Source of the DNA: Cellulomonas fimi
GTDB lineage: Bacteria; Actinomycetota; Actinomycetes; Actinomycetales; Cellulomonadaceae
Assembly (NCBI RefSeq): GCF_012952065.1
Contig: NZ_JABCJJ010000004.1
Location: forward strand, 123,668 to 187,667
DNA length: 64,000 nucleotides
Direction of reading: 5' to 3'
Positions 16,860-25,857 of this stretch are shown here, piece after piece (the first letter of the stretch is position 1; every line of letters begins with the position of its first letter). The notes below the pieces were generated by a model. That model was not told where the DNA came from, made no database searches, and saw nothing but the letters and a program-made list of their open reading frames with translations. The translations under genes and the position numbers were made by a program.

Positions 16860-17051
16860 TCAAGCACGGTCATACAGGGCATGACCAGGGTCGCGAGCAG
16901 ATGCGTCGGCGTCAGCCCGCGAGCAGGCCCGGTCGGTGAGGTCGCCTTGTTCTCGCGTGGCCACGACGGGCCAACCGGTCTGGTCGTGGACGGCGCACGC
17001 CAGGTCGACGTGGCTGACGATGGGCAGGACGTCCTGCTCGATGACGCTCAT
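16860..17051 (-). CDS. Doubtful small ORF of 63 codons
   Basis: ATG 17051 opens MSVIEQDVLPIVSHVDLACA; third positions are GC-biased for the first 40 codons and lose the bias toward the end. No ribosome binding site and no family are recognised. It is the only candidate in the 380-base gap between the subtilase and the duplicated-domain gene. Confidence 0.25.
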   Translation of the reverse strand: MSVIEQDVLPIVSHVDLACAVHDQTGWPVVATREQGDLTDRACSRADADASARDPGHALYDRA

Positions 17052-17120
17052 GCCCCCGAGGGGACGGCAGGTCGTCGTCGAGTACCTGACCGAGCGGGTG
17101 AAATCTCCGATACGCCGTCC

Positions 17121-17156
17121 GAGCCCGAGCCCGAACCCGACCCTGAGCCCGAGCGC
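17121..17156. repeat. Six imperfect GAGCCC hexamers
   Basis: A low-complexity tract of GAGCCC/GAACCC/GACCCT units, just downstream of the stop of the gene on the minus strand (17164). No function is apparent. Confidence 0.6.
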
Positions 17157-17163
17157 GTGGTCC

Positions 17164-19386
17164 TCACTCGATGCAGAACCCGATGTCCACGTAGACCGTC
17201 CGGCCGGTCGTGACCGAGTGGACGATCGCCCGGTCCGACACCGACAGGCGCAGCACGTAGCCGCACGGCTGGAGCCCGGACGTGTCGAGCTGCCACGTCG
17301 ACCCGACGGGCGCCTCCGACGTGCTGAGCGCGACCGACGTCGTGAGCGAGCCGGTCGGCAGCGGGAAGGGCAGGAGCGAGAAGCCCCACGAGCCGAACCA
17401 CGTGTCGCGGGCATCGTAGGTGCCCTCGACCACCATCCCCTGCGTGAACTTGCCGCAGTTCTGCTGGGAGATCTGGCCGAAGTCGAACGCCAGGTGGGCG
17501 GCGTTCGCGGGGTCCACCGACGCGGTGTTGAGGGTGTTGTCGAGCTGGAACCGTTGCGTGTCCACCACGCCGGACCCCTGGAGCTCGAGCCAGACCTCCC
17601 ACAGGTCGTCGCCGCTCGTGTCGATGTAGCCGAGCGTGCCCAGGGTGTTGGTGCTCCACACCGGCCACGAGACCCAGCCACTCGCACCCGGGGTGACCCA
17701 CGACCCGAAACCGCCGCTGTCCACCACGAAGAACGCCGTGAGGACCGGCTGCTCCGTGCCGCCGGCCGTGACGTTCCGGGACAGCAGGCGGTACGTGGCC
17801 CCGGCCAGTGCCGGGTCCGTCGGTCCGTGCACCGCGACACGGCCCGCGAACGGGCAGCCGCGCGTGTCGAGCACCGCGCCGTTGTACGCGATGTGCGCCA
17901 CGGGAAGGGTCACACCGGTGCTCGGGTCGATCTCCGCGGTGGCGACGCCACCGACGATCGTCAGCCGCGCCACGCCGTCGTACGGACGACCCGGCAGCAC
18001 GTGGACGTGGGTGTCCAGCCGGTTGCCCCAGTGCGGCACCGCGTCGGGGTCGGTGGTCGACGGCGGTGTGCCCCACGACAGCACCGCGCGCACCCGGTGC
18101 AGGCCGGGCTCCCTGCAGAGCCGGCGGTACGACGCCAGGTCGAGCGGGAGGATCGCGGCGTAGGACAGGCCCGATCCGGGCATCGCGATGTAGTCGTGCG
18201 CAGCGACCTCGACCGTCCCCAGGTACGTGTACGTGCAGTCGTCGTCGAAGTCGACCCAGAACGCGACGTGCTCGGTCGACCCCGGGCTGCAGGGCGGGCC
18301 GGAGAAGCCCGTCGGCCGCTTGACCCGGTAGGTGGCGACCAGCTGCCCCGCGGCGTCGTCCAGGCCGAGGCACTCGAGCTCCTCGTAGGTGGTGTCGCCC
18401 TTGCCGTCGTCCAGCAGGTCGAGGATCTTGCCCCAGTCGAGGTCGAGCTTCTTGTACGTCAGCGACGCGGTGGCCAGCCCGAATGGCTGCACGACGCCGG
18501 AGGTCGCGGCGGTCGCCTCCGCTGCGGCCATGCGGTGGGGCGGGACCGGGTCGAGAGCGAGCTTCGCGGTCCGGCGGTCGACCGCGCGCTCCGCGAGCAC
18601 CGTGAGCTTGTCGGGGGAGTAGAGCCGTGCGAGCTTCTCGACGGAGAACGGCGCCCGCCGCTCGGGCCGGGGTGGCAGCGGCTGGGGGTTCAGCGCCACG
18701 GGCCCGATCGGGTCCGGCTCGGGGACCACCTCGGTCAGGTCCTCGGACTCGAGGAGGGCGGCCAGCTTCTTCGGGTCGATCCCGAGGTCGAGGGTCAGGC
18801 CGCCCGACACCAGGTCGCCGAGGTCCCACGGGAAGAACCGTCGACGGGGCCGGATCTGGACCGTGTCCTCCTGCACCTCGCCCCAGACGGGCGGGAAGTC
18901 CGGGTCGCCCGCGGTCGGCTCGACCTCCCACGAGAGGATCGCCCGGACCCGGGGCAGCTGCGGGAACAGACAGAACCGGCGCAGCGGCGCCAGCGTCACG
19001 CCGACGACGGCGAAGTAGGGGTGGTCGGGCGCTCCCGCGCAGTCCTTGTCGAGCGGCACGTCGAACACGCGCGCGGCCCCCGACCCGGCGTCGACCCAGC
19101 CGCTCCCGAAGTCGACGAAGAACCGCACCCACTCGACCGATCCGGGCGTGCACGGCCCGCCGCCGTAGCCCGCCGAGCGCTTGAGGACGACGGTCGCCTC
19201 GAGGCGGTCGCGCTCGGGGATGTACGAGACGCAGCCGATCTCCTCGTAGCCCGTGTCCGACTGCTTGGGCTCGATGACCGGGAACAGGTCGGAGAGGTCG
19301 AGGCCTCTCAGGGTGCCGAAGTGGTTCGGGTTCGCGGCGAGGAGCCGGCGGAACGAGCGGCGGGAGGTTTCGACGTCCTGCGGCAT
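17164..19386 (-). CDS. Unrecognised 740-residue protein with an internal domain duplication
   Basis: The start ATG 19386 (MPQDVETSRRSFRRLLAANP) precedes a domain at about residues 45-180 that recurs at about 315-450. Both copies share YEE..C, a KR.xGxxGxPCxPGSxExVxFxVDF block, then RRxCxxPxLxRVRAxLSW, DPDxxPxWG and a final TxVxxxPxR. Each copy has conserved Cys residues but no catalytic signature. Between them is a linker with the unusual motif VALNPQPLPPRPERR. The last 270 residues are beta-rich (GSWVTPGASGWVSWPVWSTN, WLELQGSGVVDTQRF) and end in GFCIE. There is no signal peptide or membrane segment. The family is known to me only as uncharacterised proteins. The upstream region is shared with divergent aroD. 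Confidence 0.75.
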   Translation of the reverse strand: MPQDVETSRRSFRRLLAANPNHFGTLRGLDLSDLFPVIEPKQSDTGYEEIGCVSYIPERDRLEATVVLKRSAGYGGGPCTPGSVEWVRFFVDFGSGWVDAGSGAARVFDVPLDKDCAGAPDHPYFAVVGVTLAPLRRFCLFPQLPRVRAILSWEVEPTAGDPDFPPVWGEVQEDTVQIRPRRRFFPWDLGDLVSGGLTLDLGIDPKKLAALLESEDLTEVVPEPDPIGPVALNPQPLPPRPERRAPFSVEKLARLYSPDKLTVLAERAVDRRTAKLALDPVPPHRMAAAEATAATSGVVQPFGLATASLTYKKLDLDWGKILDLLDDGKGDTTYEELECLGLDDAAGQLVATYRVKRPTGFSGPPCSPGSTEHVAFWVDFDDDCTYTYLGTVEVAAHDYIAMPGSGLSYAAILPLDLASYRRLCREPGLHRVRAVLSWGTPPSTTDPDAVPHWGNRLDTHVHVLPGRPYDGVARLTIVGGVATAEIDPSTGVTLPVAHIAYNGAVLDTRGCPFAGRVAVHGPTDPALAGATYRLLSRNVTAGGTEQPVLTAFFVVDSGGFGSWVTPGASGWVSWPVWSTNTLGTLGYIDTSGDDLWEVWLELQGSGVVDTQRFQLDNTLNTASVDPANAAHLAFDFGQISQQNCGKFTQGMVVEGTYDARDTWFGSWGFSLLPFPLPTGSLTTSVALSTSEAPVGSTWQLDTSGLQPCGYVLRLSVSDRAIVHSVTTGRTVYVDIGFCIE

Positions 19387-19655
19387 GGTGGCTTCCCTGC
19401 GCCGAGCCGGACGCCTGGTGGTGCCGGCGTGGAAGACGCACCGAGGGGTGCGCGCCGCCTGGCCGCCACCTGCGCGGCGGCTGGTGCCTGCCACGGTAGA
19501 CCCGCGGGCCCGCGCTGGGTAGAGGGTCCGGGCGCCCTCCACCCGGCCCGGCGTGCGCGTCCGCGACACGGGTGCGATACTCGCCGCGCCGTCGTCGGCA
19601 TGACGCCGCGCACCCGGCCCGCAGCCGCGGGAAGTCGCCAGGAACCGAGGTCCGT

Positions 19656-20444
19656 GTGGGCACGTCGATCACCGACCCGCCCGCGCTGACCGTCGGGGAC
19701 GTCACGCTCTCGTGCCGCGATCCGCGCATCATCGTGCCGCTCACCGCAGCGGACGCCGCGGGGCTCGACGCCGAGGTCGCGGCAGCGCTCGACGGCGGGG
19801 CAGACCTCGTCGAGTGGCGCGTCGACCACTTCACGAGTCGCGGCGACGTCGACGCCGTCGCCGCGCAGTGCCGTGCCCTGGCCGACCGGCTCGGTGCCGT
19901 CCCGCTGCTCGCGACGGTCCGGACCGCCGCCGAGGGAGGCGCGACGGTGGTGACCGACGACGAGTACCTCACCCTCGTCCGGGCGCTGTGCGAGCGTGGC
20001 GCGGCCCGGCTCGTGGACGTCGAGTACCGGCAGCGTGCGGCCGCGACGGCGATCGACCTGGCGCACGCGAACGGTGTCCTCGTGGTCGCGTCCAATCACG
20101 ACTTCGAGGCCACGCCCGCCGAGGACGACCTGGTGGAACGGCTCGCCACGATGGAGCGCATGGGGGCCGACGTCGCGAAGGTCGCGGTGATGCCGCGCTC
20201 GATGCTCGACGTGCACACGCTGCTGCGGGCGACGACGGTCCAGTTCGCCCGCGCCCGCGTCCCGCTGATCACGATGTCCATGGGCCGGCTCGGGCTGATC
20301 TCGCGGCTCTCGGGTCAGCTGTTCGGATCGTGCGCCACGTTCGCGACGGCGGGTGCCGCCTCGGCGCCGGGTCAGGTCCCGGTGGCCGATGCCCGGGCCG
20401 CGTTCGATCTCCTCCGTCGCCTGGGTGGCGGACCGGTGGGATAG
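19656..20444 (+). CDS. aroD: Type I 3-dehydroquinate dehydratase
   Basis: 262 residues. It converts 3-dehydroquinate to 3-dehydroshikimate in the shikimate pathway through a Schiff base. The catalytic residues are visible: Lys175 in ADVAKVAVMP and the general base His148 in VASNHDFEATP. The substrate-binding blocks are LVEWRVDHF, SMGRLGLISR and the C-terminal SAPGQVPV. GTG 19656 follows CCAGGAACCGAGG; the frame is open upstream but reads Arg/Pro-rich. Actinobacteria often use the type II enzyme for biosynthesis, so a type I copy standing alone could be catabolic (quinate use) or a replacement. It is divergent from the gene at 19386 and ends at a strong hairpin. Confidence 0.93.
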   Translation: MGTSITDPPALTVGDVTLSCRDPRIIVPLTAADAAGLDAEVAAALDGGADLVEWRVDHFTSRGDVDAVAAQCRALADRLGAVPLLATVRTAAEGGATVVTDDEYLTLVRALCERGAARLVDVEYRQRAAATAIDLAHANGVLVVASNHDFEATPAEDDLVERLATMERMGADVAKVAVMPRSMLDVHTLLRATTVQFARARVPLITMSMGRLGLISRLSGQLFGSCATFATAGAASAPGQVPVADARAAFDLLRRLGGGPVG

Positions 20445-20463
20445 GGGTGCCGGTGGGTGAGGG

Positions 20464-20512
20464 GCACCGGGCGCGACGGCGCCGCAGGGGGACCGCGGCG
20501 CGCGCCCGGTGC
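20464..20512. terminator. Long double-stem hairpin between convergent genes
   Basis: A perfect 12-base outer stem (GCACCGGGCGCG with CGCGCCCGGTGC) encloses a second 7-base stem (GCGCCGC with GCGGCGC). It lies between aroD and the gene ending at 20524 and should stop transcription from both sides. Confidence 0.75.
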
Positions 20513-20523
20513 GGCTCGTCGGG

Positions 20524-21066
20524 TCAGTCGCCGACGTTGCCCTCGTTGATCCGGACCACCTTGGAGTCGGTGACGGCCACGAGGTCGAGGTCGTTGTCGC
20601 CACGGGCGTAGTACACCCGAGCGCTCACGGCGATCTCGCGGTAGGTCGAGCTGACGATGGCGCGGCCCTCGTCGAAGGTGAGCTCGGGGTTCGGCACCGA
20701 GTTCGTGATCGTGACCTCGCCCGGGAGGTTCCGTGTGGCGAAGTCGACGGTGTAGTCCGGCGGGATCGAGAACGTGCTCTGCCCGACCGGCGACGTGTCG
20801 TCGCTGAAGCCCTTGTACCAGGACACCGTGACGCGGTTGGGCCGCGTGGACTGGTTGGTCACGGTGACCACCGTCGCGGACGACAGCCGGCCACCCCGCT
20901 GCGAGTTCATGTACGTGACCAGGTACCGCGGCGCCGTGCGGACGAAGATCCCCGTGAGGTCCTCGAGGTGGCCCAGCTCGATGGCCTGGCCGAGGCGTCG
21001 CAGGGCGCGCTCCTCGGTCGGTACGTGGGGGCCCTTGGCCTGGAGCTCGTGCGTCTCGTTCGACAT
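20524..21066 (-). CDS. Unrecognised 180-residue protein with beta-rich domain
   Basis: The start ATG 21066 follows CCCGGAAGGAACACC. Residues 1-55 are charged and helical (TEERALRRLGQAIELGHLED). The rest is predicted beta sandwich (SSATVVTVTNQSTRPNRVTV, WYKGF, TITNSVPNPELTFDEGRAIV, SARVYYARGDNDLDLVAVTD). There is no signal peptide. The pattern of an N-terminal helix plus one Ig-like sheet resembles no family I can name. It is cytoplasmic or non-classically exported. It lies near the duplicated-domain protein, but aroD intervenes, so a link is speculative. Confidence 0.65.
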   Translation of the reverse strand: MSNETHELQAKGPHVPTEERALRRLGQAIELGHLEDLTGIFVRTAPRYLVTYMNSQRGGRLSSATVVTVTNQSTRPNRVTVSWYKGFSDDTSPVGQSTFSIPPDYTVDFATRNLPGEVTITNSVPNPELTFDEGRAIVSSTYREIAVSARVYYARGDNDLDLVAVTDSKVVRINEGNVGD

Positions 21067-21230
21067 GGTGGTGTTCCTTCCGGGTACGGCCCCGCGGATC
21101 TCGACCGTCCGGCGCGGGGACCGCATCGCGCTGGTGAAGCCGGGCGGGCTCTGTTCGTCCCCACCCAGAGCACAGGACGGGAGCGGCTGCGCGGTGATAC
21201 GCGCGACCGCCGCCGGCCGGGTGATCCCGC

Positions 21231-22781
21231 TCAGCCGGTGAGCCAGGGCGCGATCCGTTGGACCGTGTCCAGGGTGTCCGCCTCGGCAGCCGCCTTGTCG
21301 TCGCGGTAGCGCAGCACGCGCGCGAACCGCAGCGCGACGCCGCCGGGGTACCGGCTCGACCGCTGCACGCCGTCGAACGCGATCTCGACGACCTGCTCGG
21401 GCCGCAGCCGGACGGTCCACCCGTCGTCGTCGACCGCGAGCCCCGTGAACCGGCGCGTCTGCCACGCGAGCATCTCGTCGGTCATGCCCTTGAACGTCTT
21501 GCCCAGCATGACGAAGCCGCCGTCCGGGCCGCGCGCACCGAGGTGGATGTTCGAGAGCAGCCCCCGCCGCCTGCCCGAGCCACGCTCGACCGCGAGGACC
21601 ACGAGGTCGAGCGTGTGCCGCGGCTTGACCTTGATCCACGCGCTCCCACGCCGGCCCGCCTCGTAGGTCGATGCGGCGTCCTTGACGATCACGCCCTCCT
21701 GACCGGCCCCCACCCACCGAGCGAACGCCGCCTGACCGGTCGCCGGGTCGTCGGTCACGACCCGCTCGACGGTGCGCCCGGAGGAGACCGTGTCGAGCAC
21801 CTCGAGCCGCTCGGCGAGCGGTGAGTCCATGAGGTCGTGGCCGTCCAGATGCAGCACGTCGAAGAAGAACGGGACCAGCTCGGCCGGGGTCGCGACCTCG
21901 GAGTCCCGCGTCGCGCTGCGGGCCGCCGTCTCCTGGAACGGTCGCGGTCTTCCGTCCGGCCCGAGAGCCAGCGCCTCGCCGTCGAGCACGACGGTGGTGA
22001 CCGGCATGCCGCGCACCGCGGCCACGACCTCGGGGACCCGGGCCGTGATGTCGTCGAGGCTGCGGGTGAAGACCCGCACGTCGTCACCGTCTCTGTGGAC
22101 CTGGATGCGGATGCCGTCGAGCTTGGCGTCGACCACCACCCGGCGGCCGGTGAGCTCCTCGAACGCGGCGGCGACGTCGGTCGCGGACGCGGCGAGCATC
22201 GGCCGCACCGGGCGGCCCACGCTGAGGGAGAACGCATCGAGCGCGGCGAGGGCTGCCGCGGGGTCGATGGCCGCGAGCACCGCCTCGGCGACCGGCTCGG
22301 TGGCGCCGGCGAGCATCGCCGCGCGCCGGACCGAGGCGACCGGGACACCTGCCGCCTCGGCCACGGCGTCGAGGAGCAGGGCGTCGAGCGAGCCCTGCCG
22401 CAGCTCTCCCGAGACCAGGCCCCGCAGCAGGCGCTGCTCGGCCTCGGTCGCCGCGGCGAAGAGCCGCGTCGCCAGGGCGACGCGCGCAGCGACCGACCCG
22501 GGGCCCTGGAGCGCCGCCATGTGCTCGAACGCGGTGTCGACCTCGCGGACCTCGAGCGAGGGCTCCGCGGCGGGCGCGGGGAGCGTCACGAGCGACCGCC
22601 AGCCGAGACCCGTGCGGCGCTGACGGAGCTCGCCGGCGAGGTAGCGGGCGACCACGGGCACGTCGTCGGGGGGAGTCCGCCGCAGCAGGTCGACCAGGAG
22701 CGCGCGTTTCGCGAGCCGCGAGCGGGTGGCGGCCAGCTGCGTCGAGGTGACGGCGACGTCGGCGAGGAGCACGTCGCTCAT
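21231..22781 (-). CDS. ATP-dependent DNA ligase
   Basis: 516 residues. The N-terminal helical DNA-binding domain (1-190) is followed by the adenylation domain, with motif I VVVDAKLDGIRIQ (nucleophile Lys220), motif III VVLDGEALAL, motif IV GQEGVIVKDA and motif V SAWIKVKPRH. An OB-fold domain follows, ending with RVLRYRDDKAAAEADTLDTV. The architecture matches mycobacterial LigB-type accessory ligases rather than the short LigC/LigD enzymes. It seals nicks using ATP, alongside the NAD-dependent LigA expected elsewhere. The next gene upstream on the same strand is a Y-family polymerase, so the two may serve DNA repair together, but 250 bases separate them. Confidence 0.92.
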   Translation of the reverse strand: MSDVLLADVAVTSTQLAATRSRLAKRALLVDLLRRTPPDDVPVVARYLAGELRQRRTGLGWRSLVTLPAPAAEPSLEVREVDTAFEHMAALQGPGSVAARVALATRLFAAATEAEQRLLRGLVSGELRQGSLDALLLDAVAEAAGVPVASVRRAAMLAGATEPVAEAVLAAIDPAAALAALDAFSLSVGRPVRPMLAASATDVAAAFEELTGRRVVVDAKLDGIRIQVHRDGDDVRVFTRSLDDITARVPEVVAAVRGMPVTTVVLDGEALALGPDGRPRPFQETAARSATRDSEVATPAELVPFFFDVLHLDGHDLMDSPLAERLEVLDTVSSGRTVERVVTDDPATGQAAFARWVGAGQEGVIVKDAASTYEAGRRGSAWIKVKPRHTLDLVVLAVERGSGRRRGLLSNIHLGARGPDGGFVMLGKTFKGMTDEMLAWQTRRFTGLAVDDDGWTVRLRPEQVVEIAFDGVQRSSRYPGGVALRFARVLRYRDDKAAAEADTLDTVQRIAPWLTG

Positions 22782-23033
22782 CCTGCTCCGGGGCTCTGAC
22801 ACACGCGCGGGCAGCCGGACCGGCGCCCGAGGCGGGTCAGAATGGTCGCGGCCGCTCCGCGCCCCGCGACTGGGTGCCCGACTCCCGGGAGCGCGCCGTC
22901 GTGCGCGTGCGCGGAACGAAGCCGCTCGGCGACGCTGTCGACCATGGGCCCGGACGGCGCCGCGCACCCGCCCCGGCGGCGGGACGACGCGACGGCCGCT
23001 CGCCCGCCGTCGCGGCAGCCGAAGCCGTAGCCG

Positions 23034-24113
23034 TCACAGCCGCCCGCGAACCGGCGTGCGATCCACGGGGTCGGAATCGTCCGGCATCACCATCTCGGCG
23101 CGTACGCCGAGCAGCCGGACCTCCCGGTCCTCGATCTCCTCGGCGAGCGCCGCCGCGGCCGCGACGACGACCTCCGGGTCGCGCGTCGGCTCCGGCAGCT
23201 TCCGGCTAATCACCTTCGTGACGAACGGCGCGTAGCGGACCTTCAGCCCGAGGCGGAAGACGGCTCGGCCGTCGTGCGCCGCGTCGTCGGCCACCGCGCG
23301 CGCCAGCACCTGCACCGCGGCCGCGACCTGCTCGGCGGTCGTGAGGTTCTGCTGGTAGGTCGTCTCGCGACTGTGACCGCGGGGCACCCACGGGGTGTCG
23401 TCGACCGTGGTCGGGCCCAGGCCGTGGCCGAGCTCGTGGTACCAGACGCCCATGCGGGGGCCGAACTCGGCGACCAGCGCGTCCCTCGGTGCCGCGGCGA
23501 GCTCACGCACCGTGCGAACCCCCAGCGCGGCGAGACGGCGCGACACCTTGGCGCCCACGCCCCACAGCTCGATCGTGGGCCGGTCGCCCATCACCGTGAA
23601 CCAGGTGTCGGCCGTGAGCCGGAAGACGCCCGCGGGCTTGGCGAAGCCCGTCGCGATCTTGGCGCGCACCTTGTTGTCGCCGATCCCCACCGAGCAGTGC
23701 AGGCCCGTCGCGGCGAGGACGTCGGCCTGGGCTCGCCGGGCGAGGCCTTCGGGATCCTGGGTCGTGGCACCCAGGAACGCCTCGTCCCACCCGAGGACCT
23801 CCACGACGGCCTCGAGCGTGCGCAGCACCGTCATGACCTCGTTCGACGCCGCCTCGTACGCGGGCGCGTCCACCGGCAGGATGATCGCGTCGGGGGCCTT
23901 GCGCGCGGCGATCCGCAGCAGCATCCCCGACCGGGCGCCGAGCTCACGTGCCTCGTAGGACGCCGTGGACACGACGGCGCGCTCGGTCGGGTCGCCCCGG
24001 CCACCCACGATGACGGGCTTGCCGACGAGCTCGGGGCGCCGCAGCACCTCGACCGCGGCGACGAACTGGTCCAGGTCGACGTGGAGCACCCACGCCCCGG
24101 CTCCGGCGTCCAT
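23034..24113 (-). CDS. Y-family DNA polymerase of the DinB2 type
   Basis: 359 residues from ATG 24113. The catalytic metal ligands are Asp13 in LHVDLDQF and the Asp-Glu pair in GWDEAFLG. Fingers, palm, thumb (GVGAKVSRRLAALGVRTVRE, a helix-hairpin-helix) and little finger domains are complete. The residue at the ribose steric-gate position, Phe13 in E. coli DinB, is Val18 here (DQFVAAVE). In M. smegmatis DinB2 the same position is Leu14, and that enzyme is known for poor discrimination against ribonucleotides. The C-terminus (DRTPVRGRL) shows no beta-clamp motif, also as in DinB2. It is probably a lesion-bypass or gap-filling polymerase. Confidence 0.9.
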   Translation of the reverse strand: MDAGAGAWVLHVDLDQFVAAVEVLRRPELVGKPVIVGGRGDPTERAVVSTASYEARELGARSGMLLRIAARKAPDAIILPVDAPAYEAASNEVMTVLRTLEAVVEVLGWDEAFLGATTQDPEGLARRAQADVLAATGLHCSVGIGDNKVRAKIATGFAKPAGVFRLTADTWFTVMGDRPTIELWGVGAKVSRRLAALGVRTVRELAAAPRDALVAEFGPRMGVWYHELGHGLGPTTVDDTPWVPRGHSRETTYQQNLTTAEQVAAAVQVLARAVADDAAHDGRAVFRLGLKVRYAPFVTKVISRKLPEPTRDPEVVVAAAAALAEEIEDREVRLLGVRAEMVMPDDSDPVDRTPVRGRL

Positions 24114-24351
24114 GTGCACCAGTGTCGCGGCACGCGCGCCGCGCGCCACCGGTTCAGCGGCCGGGGGCGTCCCCGGTGCCGTCAGGATCTGCGTCCAGGT
24201 CGTCTGTGCAGGCTCGTCCGGCGACTTGCACAGGCAGCTCACGAGCAGGCCGCTGGGGATCGACGCGTGTTGACCGCGTCATCTACCGTCTTGGCGCCTA
24301 TGGGTGTCCGCCCATGTGCCCTTCGACGAGTCCCCCCGCAGGGCGGTGCGT

Positions 24352-25779
24352 CTACCGGCCCAGGAGCGGACGGGGGTTGACGGTCTTGCCGTTGACGTAC
24401 ACCTCGAAGTGCAGGTGGCAAGCGCCCGAGAGACCGCTGTTCCCCGAGTAGCCGATGAGCTGTCCACGCGAGACCCGCTGCCCGGCGGCGACCACAGAAC
24501 GGGTCAGGTGGTTCGCGCTGCTCATCAACGAGTTCCCGTCCAGGGTGCCGTAGTCGAGCATGACCTGGTTGCCGAACCCGTTTCGCCACTCGGCCCAACG
24601 CACCGTGCCATCACGCGGCGCGTAGAGCGGGGTGTTGCAGTAGGTGCGCAGATCGATGCCGGCGTGCAGCCGCACGTAGCCCAGGATCGGGTGCAGGCGC
24701 ATGCCGTACTCCGAGGTGACGTACATCGGGTTGATCGACGTCGGGTTGCTGAAGACCGCGCCCGACACCGAGCCGGAGGGCGGCTGTGTGACCGGTGGGG
24801 CAGGAGGTGGCTTCTGTCCTGCTGCGGCGGCGGCAGCCGCGGCGGCTGCGGCGGCCGCCCGGGCGGCTTCGGCGGCCGCGCGTTCGCGCGCGATGATGTC
24901 GGCGAGCTCCGCCTCGAGGGCGGCCTGCTGGGCGTCGACCTGGGCCTGCTCCGCTTCCGCCTGCGCCTTCATCCCCGCGATGGCCTGCTGCTTCGCCTGC
25001 TGCTCGGCGATGAGCCGTTCGATCTCGGCGCGCCTCTCCTCGGCGGCGACACGAGCCGCCTCCGCCTCGATGACCTTCTGGTCGGCCTCGACCTTCAGCG
25101 CGGCGACCTTCTCCTTCACGGCGGTCAGCCGCGCTTGGCTGTTGCGGTTCGCGGCCTCGATCTGCTCGAGCTCGTCGAGCGCGCGGGTCTGGGTGCGCAG
25201 TGCGGTCGAGACCATGCCGTACTGGTCGACGAAGTCTTCGGTCGACTCGGCCTCCATGACGACGCTGAGGCTCGTCGCCGCGGTCTCGCCCTTGTACGCG
25301 CGCCGGGCCAGCTGTCCGACGGCGGTACGGATCTCCTTCCCGCGCGCGTCGTCGGCCGCGATGGTCGCCGTGATGCTGACCTCCTGCGCCTGGGCGTCGA
25401 CGAGGCGAGCGGCGATCAGGGCGGCCTCACGCTGGTTGCGCTCGAGCGTCTCGACCGCGGCGGCCAGCTCGGCCTGGGCGACGGGCAGCCGGGCCTCGGT
25501 CGCCTGGAGGTCCAGCACTGCCTGTCCGAGCTCGGCGCTCAAGCCCTCGATCGAGGCCTCGAGCTCTTCGGAGCGCCGCTCGACGGCGGACTGCTTGCGC
25601 TGGTTCTCGCGTCGTTGGTCGTCGTACGGATCGGCTACCGCCGGCCCGGCGCCTCCGGTGAGGACGACGAGGACCGTGACGACCGCGCCCGCGATGACGC
25701 GGCGCCGGCCACGCGGCGACGCCGGGGTGCCGCCGCCCATGGGGTTGCCGGGCCGGGGTGCGTACGTCGATCGCGTCAT
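24352..25779 (-). CDS. Secreted coiled-coil M23 peptidoglycan peptidase, paralogue 1
   Basis: 475 residues. A signal peptide (VIAGAVVTVLVVLTGGAGPA, cleaved near ADP) leads into a long coiled coil (residues 50-310, repeated Glu/Ala/Gln heptads), an Ala-rich stretch, a Pro linker (QKPPPAPPVTQPP) and a C-terminal M23 LytM domain. Zinc-ligand motifs LHAGIDL and CHLHFEVY are intact, so it should be active, like the EnvC/RipA-type cell-division hydrolases or their activators. Several ATGs lie upstream; 25779 is chosen because it matches the start-to-promoter distance of the paralogue at 43239. The catalytic domain is roughly 85% identical by eye to that paralogue. Confidence 0.88.
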   Translation of the reverse strand: MTRSTYAPRPGNPMGGGTPASPRGRRRVIAGAVVTVLVVLTGGAGPAVADPYDDQRRENQRKQSAVERRSEELEASIEGLSAELGQAVLDLQATEARLPVAQAELAAAVETLERNQREAALIAARLVDAQAQEVSITATIAADDARGKEIRTAVGQLARRAYKGETAATSLSVVMEAESTEDFVDQYGMVSTALRTQTRALDELEQIEAANRNSQARLTAVKEKVAALKVEADQKVIEAEAARVAAEERRAEIERLIAEQQAKQQAIAGMKAQAEAEQAQVDAQQAALEAELADIIARERAAAEAARAAAAAAAAAAAAAGQKPPPAPPVTQPPSGSVSGAVFSNPTSINPMYVTSEYGMRLHPILGYVRLHAGIDLRTYCNTPLYAPRDGTVRWAEWRNGFGNQVMLDYGTLDGNSLMSSANHLTRSVVAAGQRVSRGQLIGYSGNSGLSGACHLHFEVYVNGKTVNPRPLLGR

Positions 25780-25830
25780 GGTGAGGGCGGCCAGGGTGGG
25801 GGACAGGAAGGCGAGCATGACCGAGGAGAG

Positions 25831-25857
25831 GTTAGGCATGGTCGACGTGAAAATGCA
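25831..25857 (-). promoter_or_regulatory. Shared promoter-like element upstream of M23 paralogue 1
   Basis: On the minus strand TGCATTTTCACG is followed 12 bases later by CTAACCTCT. The same arrangement, with identical 22-base spacing between the conserved ends, occurs upstream of the second M23 gene (43287-43315). It lies about 50 bases before the chosen start codon. The sigma factor is not identified. Confidence 0.35.

Noticed and set aside
17121..17156. Hexamer tract as a terminator
   Set aside because: It is a direct repeat with no inverted symmetry, so it cannot form a stem.
22782..23033. Small ORFs between the ligase and the polymerase
   Set aside because: All are Arg/Pro/Ala-rich in every frame, with no start signals or known similarity.
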